Shown here piece by piece: positions 23,901-37,711 of a stretch of DNA of 64,000 nt. The stretch is from assembly GCA_013397845.1 (NCBI GenBank), contig VZTG01007409.1, positions 1,254,368 to 1,318,367 of the forward strand. Direction: 5' to 3'. Numbering within the stretch: position 1 is the first letter of the stretch; each line of letters starts with the position of its first letter. This DNA is from Melanocharis versteri. Lineage: Eukaryota; Chordata; Aves; Passeriformes; Melanocharitidae. The translations under genes and the position numbers were made by a program. The notes under the pieces were generated by a model. That model saw nothing but the letters and a program-made list of their open reading frames with translations. It was not told the origin of the DNA and did not search any database.

Positions 23901-26900
23901 GTTGTTTTAAGTGAAATAGATCACCTCTGAAGGATTTGTGTATATGCTCCACTGCCTTTTATCAGAGCTCAGGTGAGCATCTGGCTTCCAAAAAAATATT
24001 AGTTCATCTCTTCCTCATCAGAGCTAGGTGCCTAAAATATTTAAATATGCTTGCATCCTATTTTGTCACACTAGATGCTAGATTGAAATACTTCTTGTTT
24101 TCTATTTTACACACTGAGCACACATGAGTGAAAACAAAATAACACCAGTAGGCAAAAGGGATCTGTATGCAATTAGAATAGGATCACTACAGGTAGGACT
24201 GTAAGAAACTGGAGAAAGGGGAAGATTTATCAGTGTTCTAGATCTATGAAGGAAAAGGTTTCCAGAGAGGTCCCTGTAGTAGGGATCCACGAAGATAGAT
24301 GTGAGATTGAGCACTGAAACAAAACTGAAACTCTGAGACAGTCCTGCCCAGGAAGGCCTGAGGCCAGCTTTGTTCCAGCTCTGCAGACTGGCTACAGGGA
24401 AGTATATTCACAGATTAGTTCCTCTCCTGCAGAGGGGAGATGGTAATGTTACCTTTATCTGCTCTGCACGTTTGTTTAGAGCAGAGTCTAATGCCTGTGA
24501 GCCAAGGTGCAGAGATGAATGCACTGTGTTTCAGGTTCTCTAAAGAAAATCAGTTTTCCAGCAAAAGCTTGTCAATACAGCAGCATGTATTTCTTCATTC
24601 AGAGTCTATATCTGCAACGCAAGCGATGAGCATCCTCTTTTCCCCTGTGCCTTCTACCAAGAATGGAAAACTTGAAGGTTTGTGTCTGATAATTTGCCAG
24701 TTACATCTTCTACCATTTTTGCAGAAGACTTTAATGGTGAATGCGATTGTAGCTACCAAACTCACAGTGTTCACATATCCTTGTTGAGAATATGCAGTAA
24801 CAGGTGTTGGTAGAGTTCCTCTTTCTTATGCTGAAGCCGGTTGAAGCTGAAGGCTGCCATATACCACCAAAATGTCTGCGAAGCTACACAGAAAACTTCC
24901 CTTGACTGCGGTGCCTCTTATTCATGGGAATCTTTCCAGGGTAAGCAGGGAAACATTTTTCTACTTTATCTTAGTTTGCTCAAGGAACTGAAATCATCCA
25001 GTACTGAGTCACATGCCATTTGCAGAGCCCCTGACTACGGCAGAGCAAATTCTAAGAAATCCTTTATTCAGACTGTCCTCTGGTTCGGCAAGACCCTGGA
25101 ATTTGGGTGACCACAGGAAGCAGTTGAGAGGTTTTCCAGCCTGACCATATCAGCCGTCTCACCACAAGAACTTCCTATTTTGGCTGAATCCCCTCAATCA
25201 ATTTGAGGCTGCTCTGTATGATCAATAGGAAGGAGTTTAAGGACAGCTTGTTTGCCTTATGTTTGTGAAGTGGTTCTTGTTCCCTGGTTTCTCTATCATA
25301 CAGCAGAGCTACTACTGTTTGCTTTAAAGCTTTAAATCATGGCTAATTTTTACAAAGAAAAACAAAGAGTAAAAGCCATATGTTTTATACTAAATCTCTT
25401 AAAAAGTTAGAAGTAAAATAAACAACATGAAAGAGAACCGGAAAAGACTTGGGATATATTACATAGTAAGTATAAGGTAGAGGATGACTTTACAGGCAAA
25501 CTGCACCTAAACAATAACATAACATTTAATATCCAAAATACATATATTAAAAGTATTTGCAAGCTCTATTGAAATTGAAATGAAAAATTCAATTCTTAAA
25601 CTTATAACACAGACAGTTAATATAAATATGATAGAAAAGATGTAGAAATGAAATAATAAACCACTAGGTACTCTTTGCTTTCATGCAACCCTCATAATCT
25701 TAGGGAGAAAACAACAGTCACAGTACAAAGCCATCAGTGTCTCATGAAAATAAGCTAGTGAAAGCTACTTCAGTATGTGAAAGAGATTTGCATTCAGGGT
25801 TTTCTAGAGGTGTGGGTGAATGAATGATTTCAGTTACTGGAAAATAATATTTGCATTAGATAGCTTAACATTTGAATAGGGCAAAAGGAGTGCATCTTAT
25901 CTGTATCAGATCACTGCATCCTATCTCAAAAAGAACTATGAATTTGTTGTTTTTCTTTCACAGAGAAGCTCTTCTTTTTCAAGAAGGGATATAGTAGAAC
26001 AAATGTTTAATTGTTTTCATAGTCCCTGATCTTTTAATCTCAAACTCAGCCCAGACATATAACACTGCTTAGTGGGGGAAAACAGAGATTTATTTGATTG
26101 AAATAAATGTTTGATCCCTAACAGGACATATAGACTACCTGGAATACAGTGACCATCTTGTTGAAAAGTTATGCAAATTATAGTATAAGGCAATTTAGTT
26201 GATTTGGTAGACTTTTAAGGTAGGAACTTTTTATCATTATAGTCTCTTTAGGAAATCAAGCACTAAAAAGTTTAAACACAAAACTGGTGAAAACTAAATT
26301 TTATTTAGTTTTTTTTTTTTTGCCTTAGAGAAGGCCCTTAAACCACGACAACTTCCTTCAGGCAGAGAGGAAGTATAACATGGAGGACCAATGTTGGTTT
26401 AGTTCTTTTAATATACCCACCCACATGTACAGTACTGGAAATAAAAATAAATTCCTTCCTTACTTGGTGACTGGTTTCCAAAATCTGGAATGAAGATTAC
26501 TGTCCATGAAAGGATATTTGTTCAGAGAGTGTTCAGCTGATTACAGTGTATGAACCAAAGCCTGCTCTATGAGACACATCTAATGCCTGATAAGGCCCAG
26601 GCTCAAAATCTATAGCTAAGAGAATCCTAGTATGCTACTTGATGTGAAAAAATAGACTTTATAAATCTAAGAAGGGCGAAGAACAGAAGCAACCATCAAG
26701 CTTAGCTTCCTGGCTTCACATTCACCAGGAGTATGGGCCTGAACAAAAACAATTTCAGACACTGAAAAATAAATCACAATAAAACATAATATATCATAGA
26801 TCATAAAAACTGGTCTGAAAAATATAATTTCATCTTAAAAGCAACAGTAATGAACAATGGATACTGCTTTAGTGATTAAGGTCCCAAAGTAATTAAACCC

Positions 26901-29900
26901 TCTTCCACTACTATACTTGTGCAAAGTTCAGCTGTGAAATTTCACATGTATTTAAATGAAATATGCAGGAGTAAGAGAATTTGCAAGGGGTGGTAAGGTG
27001 TCTAAAAAGTACCTTAATGCTTTTTTTCTCTCTGTTTGACTCTCAGATGTGCTAATATCCCTTTGCTCAAAGTTCATTTTATGCAGAAGCTTTGAAATAT
27101 ATGTGTGAATAGCCCCATGATAATACTTCCAAAAGGAGATCCTTCCTGTACAACAAAAAGCTACATTAAGAGGTATTTTCTTGTTCTGCTCCTCTCACAG
27201 AGCTTCCAAAACTGGCGGAACAAGAGCTGTATTCTGTTATTCCCAGGACACACCTTGCTAGACAGCTTACTGCTCTCTCATGTGGCTCCCAGTGTCCGCT
27301 TTTCCTTCAGGCCAGCCCCCTGGCACAACTCTTTTGACTCCACTACTTTTGTCCAACAAAATTAAACTGATTAGCAGATTTCAGGACAAATCATTTTGAA
27401 ACTTTGGCAAGTGAAAAGAGAGAAAACATAAAAAACCCCTAATGTGAGATCACTTCAGTTTGAATCCTCACATCGACAGAAATGCCTTGCTTCATTTGCC
27501 TCAAACTTGACCAGATAATTTTTATTCTGGCGTTCTATTATATGATCACACCTGTAGAGTGTCAGAAGGATTTGCTTAGGTTTTATGATGTTACCACAGG
27601 TCAAAATCTGGTTTGTAAAAGAAGCTGAAAGAGAAAACTGTGGAGTGGCTATTCTGTTTTCCACAATTATGGGGAAAAGCTATTGTCCAAACCCAGCTTT
27701 GTTTCTGGAAACACAGCTCATCATCTAGAAAATAGCTGATAAGTAATGCAGCATTAACCTTTGAGACACTGGCATTTGCCATATTTCCTCAGTCAAATTC
27801 TTTACAAAACCACTGAGGTAGAGTCATACCTAAAGCTGAAAGTGATAGAGATAAATCCAAAATTACCGTGCAGTGAGAAAAGGAAAAGAAACTCTGCACT
27901 AGCATAACACACATTGTTTATTTGCTAACCTTTAGCATTAGGAAAGTATGGAAAATGTGAAACTGGAACAAAGAAAACATTACACTTCAAAAAATAAGTC
28001 GGACATGACATTTTTAAATGATACTGACAGAAATTCATTGCACTTAAGAAATGGGCCCTGGATTGGTATTTTGCCTGTGGTGAGGTTACAAAATTTATTC
28101 TTCAAATATTTATGTTAATCTGCTATCAAATTTCATTAAAGTTCACAATTGTCTTACACATCATGGCTTACTATGTCTACCTGAAACAAGGTCATTATGT
28201 CTTAACTGCTTAACACACCCTTCCTCCTTAATACGTGCACTCACAATTCCATGGGAAATACTTGGCTGTCTCTTGCACCTTTGCAGAGCTGTCAGGAAGG
28301 AAGGCTTTCCCTACAGTTTAATCACACTTTTCTTTTCTCACTTACACTTCAAGACTTCCACATGTTGCTATAGCATTTCCAGCTAAAATCAGACTTATAG
28401 AATCCTCTTGTCTCCAGGGCAGACCATAAGCCTCTTCTAGGGTGTTTCTGGTATTATGGCTGCATTCCATTATTTTAATGCTGAGGCAAAGTGGACCACA
28501 GCCAAGAAACAAAATTATACCAAAGTCCCTGCATTGCCACCAGACCATCTAAGTCAATGACTGAAATACAATTAAAATTAATTCTCCTGCTTTCTGTGGA
28601 ACTGCAGTGGACATGGAGTGCATCTGTTGTGATCTGGTTTATGTGCTATCATTCCCACCTCACTTAACTCTTGCTGGTGCATTTTCAAAGTGAAATAGTA
28701 GACGTTTTTTCTGCCTGTTTGATGGAAGATGTAGTGCTCCAGATTTCACTTAATAGTTTTCCTTCTTTAAAGAGTGTCTCAATTATTCAGAGTTCTTTTC
28801 AAAATAAGTAAAAAATAAGGTGGCTGGCTTCTGTACCATTATAGTGATGTGAATCGGTAATGGTTCTACTGATTTCACAGGGAGGAGATTGGGTATGAAT
28901 CAAGATAACAAAACAAAATCTAAACTAATATCCAATCGCTATTCACACTTTGTCAGACTCCGTCTCAGAGGCCTGATTACACATATATTCAGTCTTCTAT
29001 AAATTCTTCCTGCAGATCCTACACATTTGTACTTCATGGATTTCTGTTGGTGCTTCTGTGGGCTTTCTCACAGGTTCACTGCAGTTATTTTGCCGAGGTT
29101 CTGTTACAGAGTGACAAATGAGGGCAGAATATATCCTTTGGTTTTCAAATTACACCTGTATAATACCTGAACAAAAGCTGATAGAAAAATAAACAATTCT
29201 AACCAAAATTCTGTCCCCTAGTGATAGTAGTGATATATGGAGACCTGGATGTAGCATTTCCTCAATAGTTTCTTCTTATGATAAAAAAATTCTGAATCGC
29301 CCTTATCACTGGAGGAGTTATGTAGTGAATATAAGCTGCTTGTCCCGTATAATCTTTTTCTATTAATGATTTCACAGATTTCTACACAGAAATATTTGAT
29401 TACATAGAATAGAATAAAAACCATTTTCTGATAGGAGTCTTAAAATTCAAATGAATTTAGATAATGAAGTATTTCTCCTGGCCTGGACACTCAGTGATTT
29501 TGTATGTGCATATGCACCATATTGTGTTTGTTATGTATGTTCTGTGTAAATCAATCACTATGTCAGCTTAGAAACTATAAATTGTACATGTATAAATAGA
29601 TGAAACAATGAGTTCTGCTGTCAGTTAAGGACATGAAGATGTATTATGGAAGGAACATTAGTGAGTATATTAATGCACATTGATATTTCAAATAGTGCTT
29701 TTGATTTAATATTTTTCTTTAAACGAGGTTCCAGATCTGATTTTATCCTGATTAATATCTTATTTAGTCAATATAAGTCCCATGGGTTGGTTATGATTAT
29801 ATATTGGGTCCTAGGTCCCAGTCATATGCAGTAGTATCATACTTGCTGACTGCTCATTTGAATTTTGAGAACACTTCCAAAATAAGAAACTATGTACCTA

Positions 29901-30728
29901 AGAAGAGACACATAAAATGTGTTTTGTTCTGTATTCTGTCACATACAACACTGGATGGACACAAACAATTAATGTTGTGTATGTATAATTCTGCAAAATA
30001 ATATCTGCATAATGATTCAAGTGACCAAGCATGAATTGAAATTATTGTCCCATGTAAGCTTCCAACCTTGGGGGTTTTGTTCATTTTGTTTATTCTCATG
30101 GAAAAAAAGAAAAAAAATTATAAATATTTGTCAACAGTCTGGAATTTCATACTTTTCTATTTTTTTTATCTGTGAGTAATTTTGAGAATAAAATTTTGTC
30201 AATATGCACGCTGAAGGACACTCTCTTTTTTATGGAAGAATCTACATTTACAAGTCTGTTAACAGAAGTACTTCATTATGTATTTTGGAGTTGCAAGTCT
30301 CAGTTTTGTTCAGCTAGACAGGCACTGCTGAATTCTCTCCATTTGTTAATATTAATGCCCTAAATAGAAAAGATCGAGGTGGTCAATTTAGACTGCTACC
30401 ATGCTTGCATTTAAAGAACTCTGTGAAGTTGTTTTCAAACAGTAAAGGCCTTGCTGCAATATCTGTAGGACTTGGCTGGATATGAGGAGAGCTCCTGTTC
30501 ATTGCCGAAGGACTTGCTTCTCTCCACACTTTGTATGAGAGTCAAATCCTCACCCATACTTGCTTAAATGGCACCAGAAAATGTTCCCAGGCTCCAAAAA
30601 TAATTTATCCTGTTAAATATTTGAAGTCTAGGTTGTGCTAAGAGAAGTCTCCCAAACTCTGAACGTTGTCTGGGAGTTAGTACAGTATAAAATCCCCTCC
30701 ACTGAGCAGTCTACAGACATGGCACAGT
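20962..30728. other. Unique sequence, no gene seen
   Basis: Apart from the 20-bp minisatellite at 22.86 kb, no repeat or gene is recognised. The longest frame is 115 codons (24440-24787, plus) without similarity to any family I know. An isolated strong acceptor (CTCTCTGTTTGACTCTCAG, ending about 27047) has no matching donor nearby. Confidence 0.55.
22862..22921. repeat. 20-bp minisatellite, three copies
   Basis: The unit AGGGCCGTAGAGCCAGGATT occurs at 22862-22881 and 22882-22901 (identical). A third copy at 22902-22921 has two substitutions (GCCATAGAGCAAGG). It is GC-rich compared with its surroundings and may be length-variable between individuals. Confidence 0.97.
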
Positions 30729-31085
30729 GAATCATAGAATTACACGATTACAGGGTTGTTCAGGTTGGAAGGGATTACAGTGGATCATCTGGTCCAATCT
30801 CCCTGCTCAAACAGGGTCATCCCAGAGCACACGGCACAAGATTAAGTCCAGATGGTTCTGGAATATCTCCAATGAGGGAGACTATACAACCTCTCTGGAC
30901 AATCTGTTGCAGTGCTTGGTCACCTGCACAGTCAAGAAGTTCTTCCTCATATTCAGGTGGAACTTCCTGTGCATAAGTTTCTGCCCAATACCCCTTGTCC
31001 TATTGCTTGGCACCACTGAGAAGAGCCTGGATTCATCCTCTTGGCAACCCCACTTTAGATACTTACATACGTTAAATGAAGTCTA
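30729..31085 (-). mobile_element. CR1 LINE 3' fragment, minus strand
   Basis: The plus strand begins GAATCATAGAATTACACGAT, the complement of a CR1 3' terminus (ATTCTATGATT type). The usual CR1 3' segment follows in antisense: GGTTGGAAGGGATTACAGTGG (the complement of the CCCTTCCAACC block), then blocks around CTGGTCCAATCTCCCTGCTC, and further left-to-right the antisense of ORF2's last codons and the linker. Homology fades near 31085 after CTTTAGATACTTACATACG. Only the last 350 bp or so of a 5'-truncated copy remain. The 119-codon open frame on the plus strand here is antisense CR1 and should not be annotated as a gene. Confidence 0.92.
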
Positions 31086-32739
31086 GATTCAAAATACAGT
31101 TCAAATAACTCCTGGTAAGATCAAAAAAGTTTTTGCCAACAATATTAAATGTTTACCTGCAGGAAAGATAAATTTTCTGTTTTCAGAATTAAATAATATG
31201 AATTCCAGTAATACAGGGGTTAAACAGTCTTGATCCATTCTGGAGTTTAAGTATATTTGTAGTTGTCATTTCAGTGATTGGATTGATATGTTGTCTCAGT
31301 GAAATATATGGCTTTTTTGATAGATTTGGGAGAGTACAGAAGGTTACAGTCATGCAGCAGTAGATGCAGAAATTAATTCAGCACAGTTCATAAAACTGGA
31401 CAGGTTAATGAACCTATGTGAAACTCTGCTAACTTAATGTACCTATTTTAAGTTCTGTAGGAAGTTAATCCTGCTCCAACAACTTGACTAAAAAATGTAA
31501 AAATATCTTTGTCAGGAAAGGGTATCAACATTTTAATCTATTTTGTGCTGATAAAGACAAGGAGAGGGGAGGAGTTCATTTTCATGGAATAAGATGGAGG
31601 TGAAACAAAAAAACTCTTTGTCTTGAGAAATATTGCACCTGCATTAAGTTCCCTGCTGATTCCCTAGTAGAAATTTGATTTTTTTCCCTCTCCTCCCTCC
31701 CTTCATTATTTTCCACTCTGAGGAATGTGAGGCATGTAAGACATCCTTCTTGTCACTGACAAAATTCTTTCTTCAACTGCAAAAAAGGATAGATCTTCCT
31801 TACGTAAGTTGCCATCAGCAAGTCATCTCAGCAATGCACCTGTACTGTGTAACACTATATTATACTTTCCAGGGCTTCATATTTGTGAGACAGGCTTGAG
31901 AGATCCATTTCCTGGTCATCTGAAACCTATGGTTAGGATTTCTCTTCTGACTAGGAAGGTCTTTTAGGACTGTATTGTGATTTCCAAACAATGGAGAAAT
32001 TATTATTTCTTTTATTTGATATAAAACTCTTTTTTTTCATGAAAGGTGCAACTTCCATTGTACCCTCCTTCCCCAAATAAACCTATAGCACCTTAACACA
32101 TTGCATAGAAACCAGATTTTCTTGGATGTACTCTTCTCATTAACTTTACACTTTAATACTCAAGATTCCTAGAGGGTATGGTCAGCTCAGACAGAGATCT
32201 GAGGTCTTCCCAGATGCTTTGGTCGCTGTGGAAACCTACAAAAATAGAGGATGTGTCTAGGCCGGTCTGATAGCCCTAAAATCATTACATATTATGTAGG
32301 CAGGCAAGCACGCAAAGAAAGTCTCTATGCAGGCAGTGTGATTATAAGGGCTCAGTAGATCATACAACCTGGTAATAGACAATCACGTACTCCAACATTC
32401 CCCAATTTTTCTCAGGGCTGTTGGACAGCCCTTCACTGAGCAATCCCTAGGCTGGCGACAGCCTGGGAAGATTTATCTCCCAGTACCACCCTCTGCTGAT
32501 GTACCAACCTGATACTGAAAGAAGCATAGCAATGTAAGCGAGGCGAGCTTGTTTCCAAACTGGATCTAGTCCAGTCAATCAGGAGAGGGAGAATCTGCAT
32601 ATGTTGCTTCAAAGAATGGTCATCAATATATTCATCTTAAATTTGCAATGTATTCCAAATAGGATTACCTAAAAAGTCTATGCTGAGCCTGGATTTATTA
32701 ATTCTGTGCTGTAACAACTTCAGTTATGGAATAGAATTC

Positions 32740-33250
32740 ATATTGATGGCATTCACAGATGACAGCAAGGGCACAGGGGCTGTATAAATTTAAGAGTCAG
32801 GGATCAGAATTTAAAATAAATTAGTGAACGCTGAGAAAATGTTCAAGTTGAACAAGATGGAATATTGAGAAGACCAGTGCCAAATGTAGGATTCAGAAAG
32901 CAAAATTTTTCTTTTGGGAAACAAAAATCTCAAAATACTGCCTGGCAGGTTATATCAGTAAAAGAAAATTTAAAAGGAAGTCCTTAAGATGAAAATCAAG
33001 CTCATAACGGACTTTGCATAAAATGTTAGAAATTATAATTCCAGTTCTACTTTGCCCTAATATATTCAGATGAGATTCCTGTGACTTTCAACCTCCTTCT
33101 TAAAAGAAAGATATTACTGGCCTGAATAGAGACCAGAAGAAAACAGTCCAGACGACAGCAACATCAAATATGAGAAAAACAAATTAAAAATTACATAGCC
33201 TCGAAGGCTCTTGTATTCTTTAACATACGAAGGACAAGTACAAAGAGGAA
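32740..33250 (+). mobile_element. Probable ancient, highly diverged CR1 LINE fragment
   Basis: Several blocks occur in CR1 order. GGCATTCACAGATGACAGCA (about 32748) resembles the FADDT-coding region. CCAGTTCTACTTTG (about 33041) resembles the VLLCP/CSSGL region. GAGACCAGAAGAAAACAGTCC (about 33130) and AAATATGAGAAAAACAAATT (about 33166) resemble the segment that codes for YEERLRELGL in younger copies. The similarity is patchy, with many indels and no intact frame or recognisable 3' terminus, so this is an inference by eye. It could be a different old LINE or chance similarity. Confidence 0.4.
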
Positions 33251-36202
33251 CCTTGTCTCAGCATGTTGTAAGACAGCATCGATCAGTCCAGCAAATCTAC
33301 TGGCATAATGACAGACAAAATCCATTTGACTGCTAACAAGATTTGAGCCACTTATTTGAGAATTGTCATATGGTTCTACAGAAGTGGAAACAGTTAGGGA
33401 TTATAGGATCCCTAAAATATAAAGTTGGAGGAGAAACTTTTACAGATAGATTGTATTTGGTCCTGCAGCCATGCAGAATTAGATAAGATTGGTTTCATGC
33501 TTTCTCAAACTTGTTTTCTCAGTGTAAATATCATAGCATAAGTCTAATATTTTATTCTCCATAAAACTGTCACAATTGCCATTACTGGTGGTAGTCTCTC
33601 TCAATTTTTTTGTTGGTAAAATCCCGTATCTACGCTCCCCTATATTGACAAATTAGCTATTGGTATCTAATATTTTCCTTTTTTAGCATTTTGAAAAAAA
33701 TAATAGCTGTCTGTAGCCCTTTGTTACCTACAATTTTCCCAAGACTTCTTTGGAAAGAGGAACTTCTCACTGAAGTTCTAATGAGAGATCTTCCAGACGT
33801 TTTAAATATCTAGGATGAGAATTTTCTACTCTTATGATTTAAAGTGTCTAACTTTAGAGCTTGCTGTTTAATATCCTGATGAAATGGAAATAATTTCACA
33901 GTTGTTTTTAATGACAAGAACATATTACCTGTCTTTTCCTTCTGTCTATTTTTTTCCCTTTCCCTCCCATTTTTACTTCTAATTCTTCTTTACTCTGTAA
34001 GGTGAGACATGCATAAGAAAGAGAGTGTTTAACCAAAGTGAAAACTGAATGTTTAATTTAAAAAATAAATTAAAAAAAAATAAATTAAAAAAAAAAAAGC
34101 AGAAGAGTGTAGAATCTGATAGATCTTGTTATGCCTGCAGCAGATGAATTCATGATCTCAGCTCCACTCCCAGTGAAACACACAGATCTGTACAACCAGG
34201 ACACATGTAGGCGAAAGGCCATGCTGACCATCTCAAGAGAGGCTAATTGGGGATACTTTCGAGTGCCTGCTATTCAAAGTTAAACATTATCATAAGCCAG
34301 GTGAGTCACCATGAGGCACCATTTTGAATTGGATTACATTAATTTGCATTTAGAGCAAATTATGCCTATTTTTATAATCATCTGTTGGGGGTCAATACCT
34401 TCTTAAGGTGTTGTAATCCAACCACTTGCCTGAGATCTCATTGTTACAAAAAGAGCTTCATAGGCCCTGCTAAGGATCATTTGTACCAAAAATGACTGAA
34501 ATTGTGCACCAGGTGCTGATTTATATAAAAGATCATTAAATATGTTTGCATATAAATATTTTCAAAATTCCTTTAAGCACAGGATTATTCTTAGACACAA
34601 ACAAGAAATTTTTATCTCAGGGACACAAGTCTGTATTGGCAAATGATTGGGAGTGTTCTAATGTATTTTATATAGATTCTGAGGATGAAACAATGTATGC
34701 TGATAAATTATCATCAGTTTTTGTAAAATGAGTGTTTCTCACAGTGCTATCTGTTAGTTACAGCCATGAGTTTTTTCATGCATTGGACTCAAATGAAAAT
34801 GTCAGCATAACCAGTTCTTTCTGTTTAAAAGATAAAAACATATGAAAGTGTATAACGCATTATAAAAACCATCACCTTTAGCACAACTTTCCTATCAGTC
34901 AAACATGGAATTAAATGATCTAATGTGACATGACCATGCCCAAAATACAAGTTTCAGAAGCATGAAATTAACACGTTAAATAATTTTTCTGACTAGTGCT
35001 GTAAGAATTGCCTGAAACACTGATTGGCTTCAGCAATGTCCTCCTGTTGACCACCTGCTAATCTCTGGCACAAACCTTCTCTCTGGGTGTTGTAACTAGG
35101 ATGTTTGTGGATCACCAAAGTTATAACAAACAGGAAAGGACAGACATATGCACACTTAATAAATATATATGCACCTGTACAGTATTTCGCAATTTTTTTT
35201 CATGCCAATTGATATCACACAGCAGCAGTATTATCCTAGAATCCCTAGGCATCATACATCATGTGTTCTTCCTCATTCCTTAGTGTATCATTTGATTATG
35301 TTCTATTTTGTAGTCTCCAAATTTTCCCTTCTTATTGTATATGGGTTTGTCCTTATATTCACATCAGCATTACTAATTATTTTTCTTTCTGGGTGAAGAA
35401 ACCAGTAGATGAAATTTCCTAGCTGAGATCAAACTGAATCAACACTCATTAGCAGATCCCGTGTGTTTAGTAAGCAGTCAGTATTAGAGTGAAAAAAGGA
35501 GATCTGCTTTTAAAAACATGACACTCAATTCTTTTCTGAAATGAAGATGAAAGAAGAATTAGTGTCCACAGTGAATGACAATATCTTTGAAAATTAGCTA
35601 CTGGTCTGAAGAGCCAACAGAACCATGAATCTTAGCTAGTGGCAAAGATATGTGTTCCACACAGAGCTACACAGTAATTATTTCTTTAATCCTGGGAAAT
35701 TAATAAAGCTTGATGGATTATGAGATTCTGTCCCAACGGATGTAGACCAATTGACGACATTGTTGACACTTTAAAGACCTCTATTAAGGGCAGGGTCACC
35801 GAACCTGCATCATTTGTTATTGCATTACAGCTCCATGTACTCAGCTATGAGAGGCGCAAACACACAGCGTTTTCCTTGCTCCTGGTAGATAACAAAATTT
35901 GTTGCAGATAACAAAGGTGAAAAAAATGTTTCCCATTACTTCCCCTTGATCATTTATTCCGCCCTCTGTTCTTCTTCCCATGGAAATTGAAAAAAGTCCA
36001 GGAAATTGTGTAAATGCCCTTCACTGCAACCACTGAGTTCTTAAGAAATGCAGAACAAGTTCTGACCTTAGAGCTGTCCCTTCTTTGAGCAGGAGGGCAG
36101 AATAATGGATTTCTGGAGTCCCTTCCCACATTAATTTTTTTGTGACAATATGATTTTAAAAAATCTGCCAACGATTAAAGGCTTTAAGGACTGAAAGTGC
36201 TT

Positions 36203-36255
36203 ATTATCTAATAATTATCTAATAATTATCTAATAATTATCTAATAATTATCTAG
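36203..36255. repeat. 11-bp AT-rich tandem repeat, nearly five copies
   Basis: The unit ATTATCTAATA is repeated four times without change (36203-36246). It is followed by the partial unit ATTATCTAG. The perfect copies suggest a recent expansion by slippage. Confidence 0.97.
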
Positions 36256-37689
36256 CAGTACTAAATCTCAAGCATGAAAAATCTTTGTTTTCTTCCCATT
36301 TGTATTGTCTCTCTTGGAATTTTTAGACAAATCAATAAGAGTTGGAGAAATATACAATTCAAATCCACAATCTTCACAAAAATCTGAAACTGCCTGATTA
36401 AACACTCCTGGAATCCATTCATCTTTCACAGAATTCAACACAATCCAGCTTCCCTTCAGCTTCAGTTATTTGGCATCCTGTCAAAAATAATAGGTTAAAT
36501 ACGACACGTATTAACCATGTGGTTGACCCTAATGTAATGATTTGAAATTGTCTAAATCTATCCCATACTCCTTAATTTGAGTAGTAGTTATGATCTTCCT
36601 CATTTGAACAGCATTTTGTGGGATGCTTTCCTGGATAAGAGGCCTCAAACAACTGGAATAATGCTGTGGCATTTTCCATAGTTCTTTTCACCTGCAACTA
36701 CATCTAGGATGCATGAGGAACTAATTAGTTCTGATAGAGAGGCTTGACTCAATTACAGTCCTTTGAGTCACTTAGTATCAGCCACTACAAATGAATAAGA
36801 AATAGAATTTAACACTGAAATTCGGAAAAAATAAGCAAATAGTTCAAACACATACTTAGAGCTGTAATTTCTGTCCACTAGCATTATCTAAAATGTTCAC
36901 CAATCTCTGTGAACAACATTTGACACTTGTTTCTAATTTGCCAATGTCTCATTACAGAAAAATGCTATTGAATTTCTTACCTCATCTTCCCTCCTTTTTT
37001 TTTTTTTTTTTTTAGTTGTGGCTACTCCATATCCATGTGCACTGCATGACATCCTCCAATGAGAATATGTGCCTTATGTAAAACCTTGATGTTCTCTCTC
37101 TACCTAAATACACGACATACAGACACTACAAAGACAACCCCTATTTTGTTCGTCCCTGGAACCAGGATTTTTGGTGCCTGGTTATCCATTGGTATTTGTT
37201 CAAGAGAGAAGGTGGACAGGATTTTCTGTAGTCTACTCAGGAGAAAGACTTCCATCTCAGAAGGAAGGCGTCCTTCTCTTTCACATGTCACCTTTTCTTG
37301 GAAGAACGGAGAGAAGTACTTGTTTAAATTAAACTGGATGGTCGGGATTATGTCACTAAAATTGACATACAAAAAGTCAGTGAGGACCATATGTTTCAGA
37401 TGACAAACCTTATGTACTCTGACTATCCTACCTGTAATATACGAAATATACCAAGCGTGTGCAAAATATGTCTTGTAAAGTCTCACAACTTTATTTAATT
37501 CAAACTGGTGTGCTCTTTGGTCCAAATTTCAGCTTTATCTTCTTAGTCTTCTCTGCTTCAAAGAAATTAAGATTTTGAATTTTGGGAACCTATAAGACAC
37601 TTTTTATAAGTACAGATAGAAGATTCATTTTGATTTGAAGAATGATTTTGATAATTCGTGGGCAAAGAATAAATTACTTCGGTTAAAAT

Positions 37690-37711
37690 AGTGAATAGTG
37701 AATAGTGAATA
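37690..37711. repeat. 7-bp tandem repeat (AGTGAAT), three copies
   Basis: AGTGAATAGTGAATAGTGAA: three uninterrupted AGTGAAT units. Simple slippage repeat. Confidence 0.95.

Noticed and set aside
26329..26352. CCCTTAAACCACGACAAC, resembling the 3' end of the avian LTR at 1.4 kb
   Set aside because: Only about 12 bases match and the upstream 300 bp show no LTR similarity, so it is probably chance.
30727..31086. 119-codon plus-strand open frame
   Set aside because: It is the antisense of the minus-strand CR1 3' fragment.
37059..37525. Overlapping frames on opposite strands (114 and 141 codons)
   Set aside because: No known domain. The minus frame's C-terminal half looked briefly protein-like, but no homologous family could be named and no exon boundaries support it.
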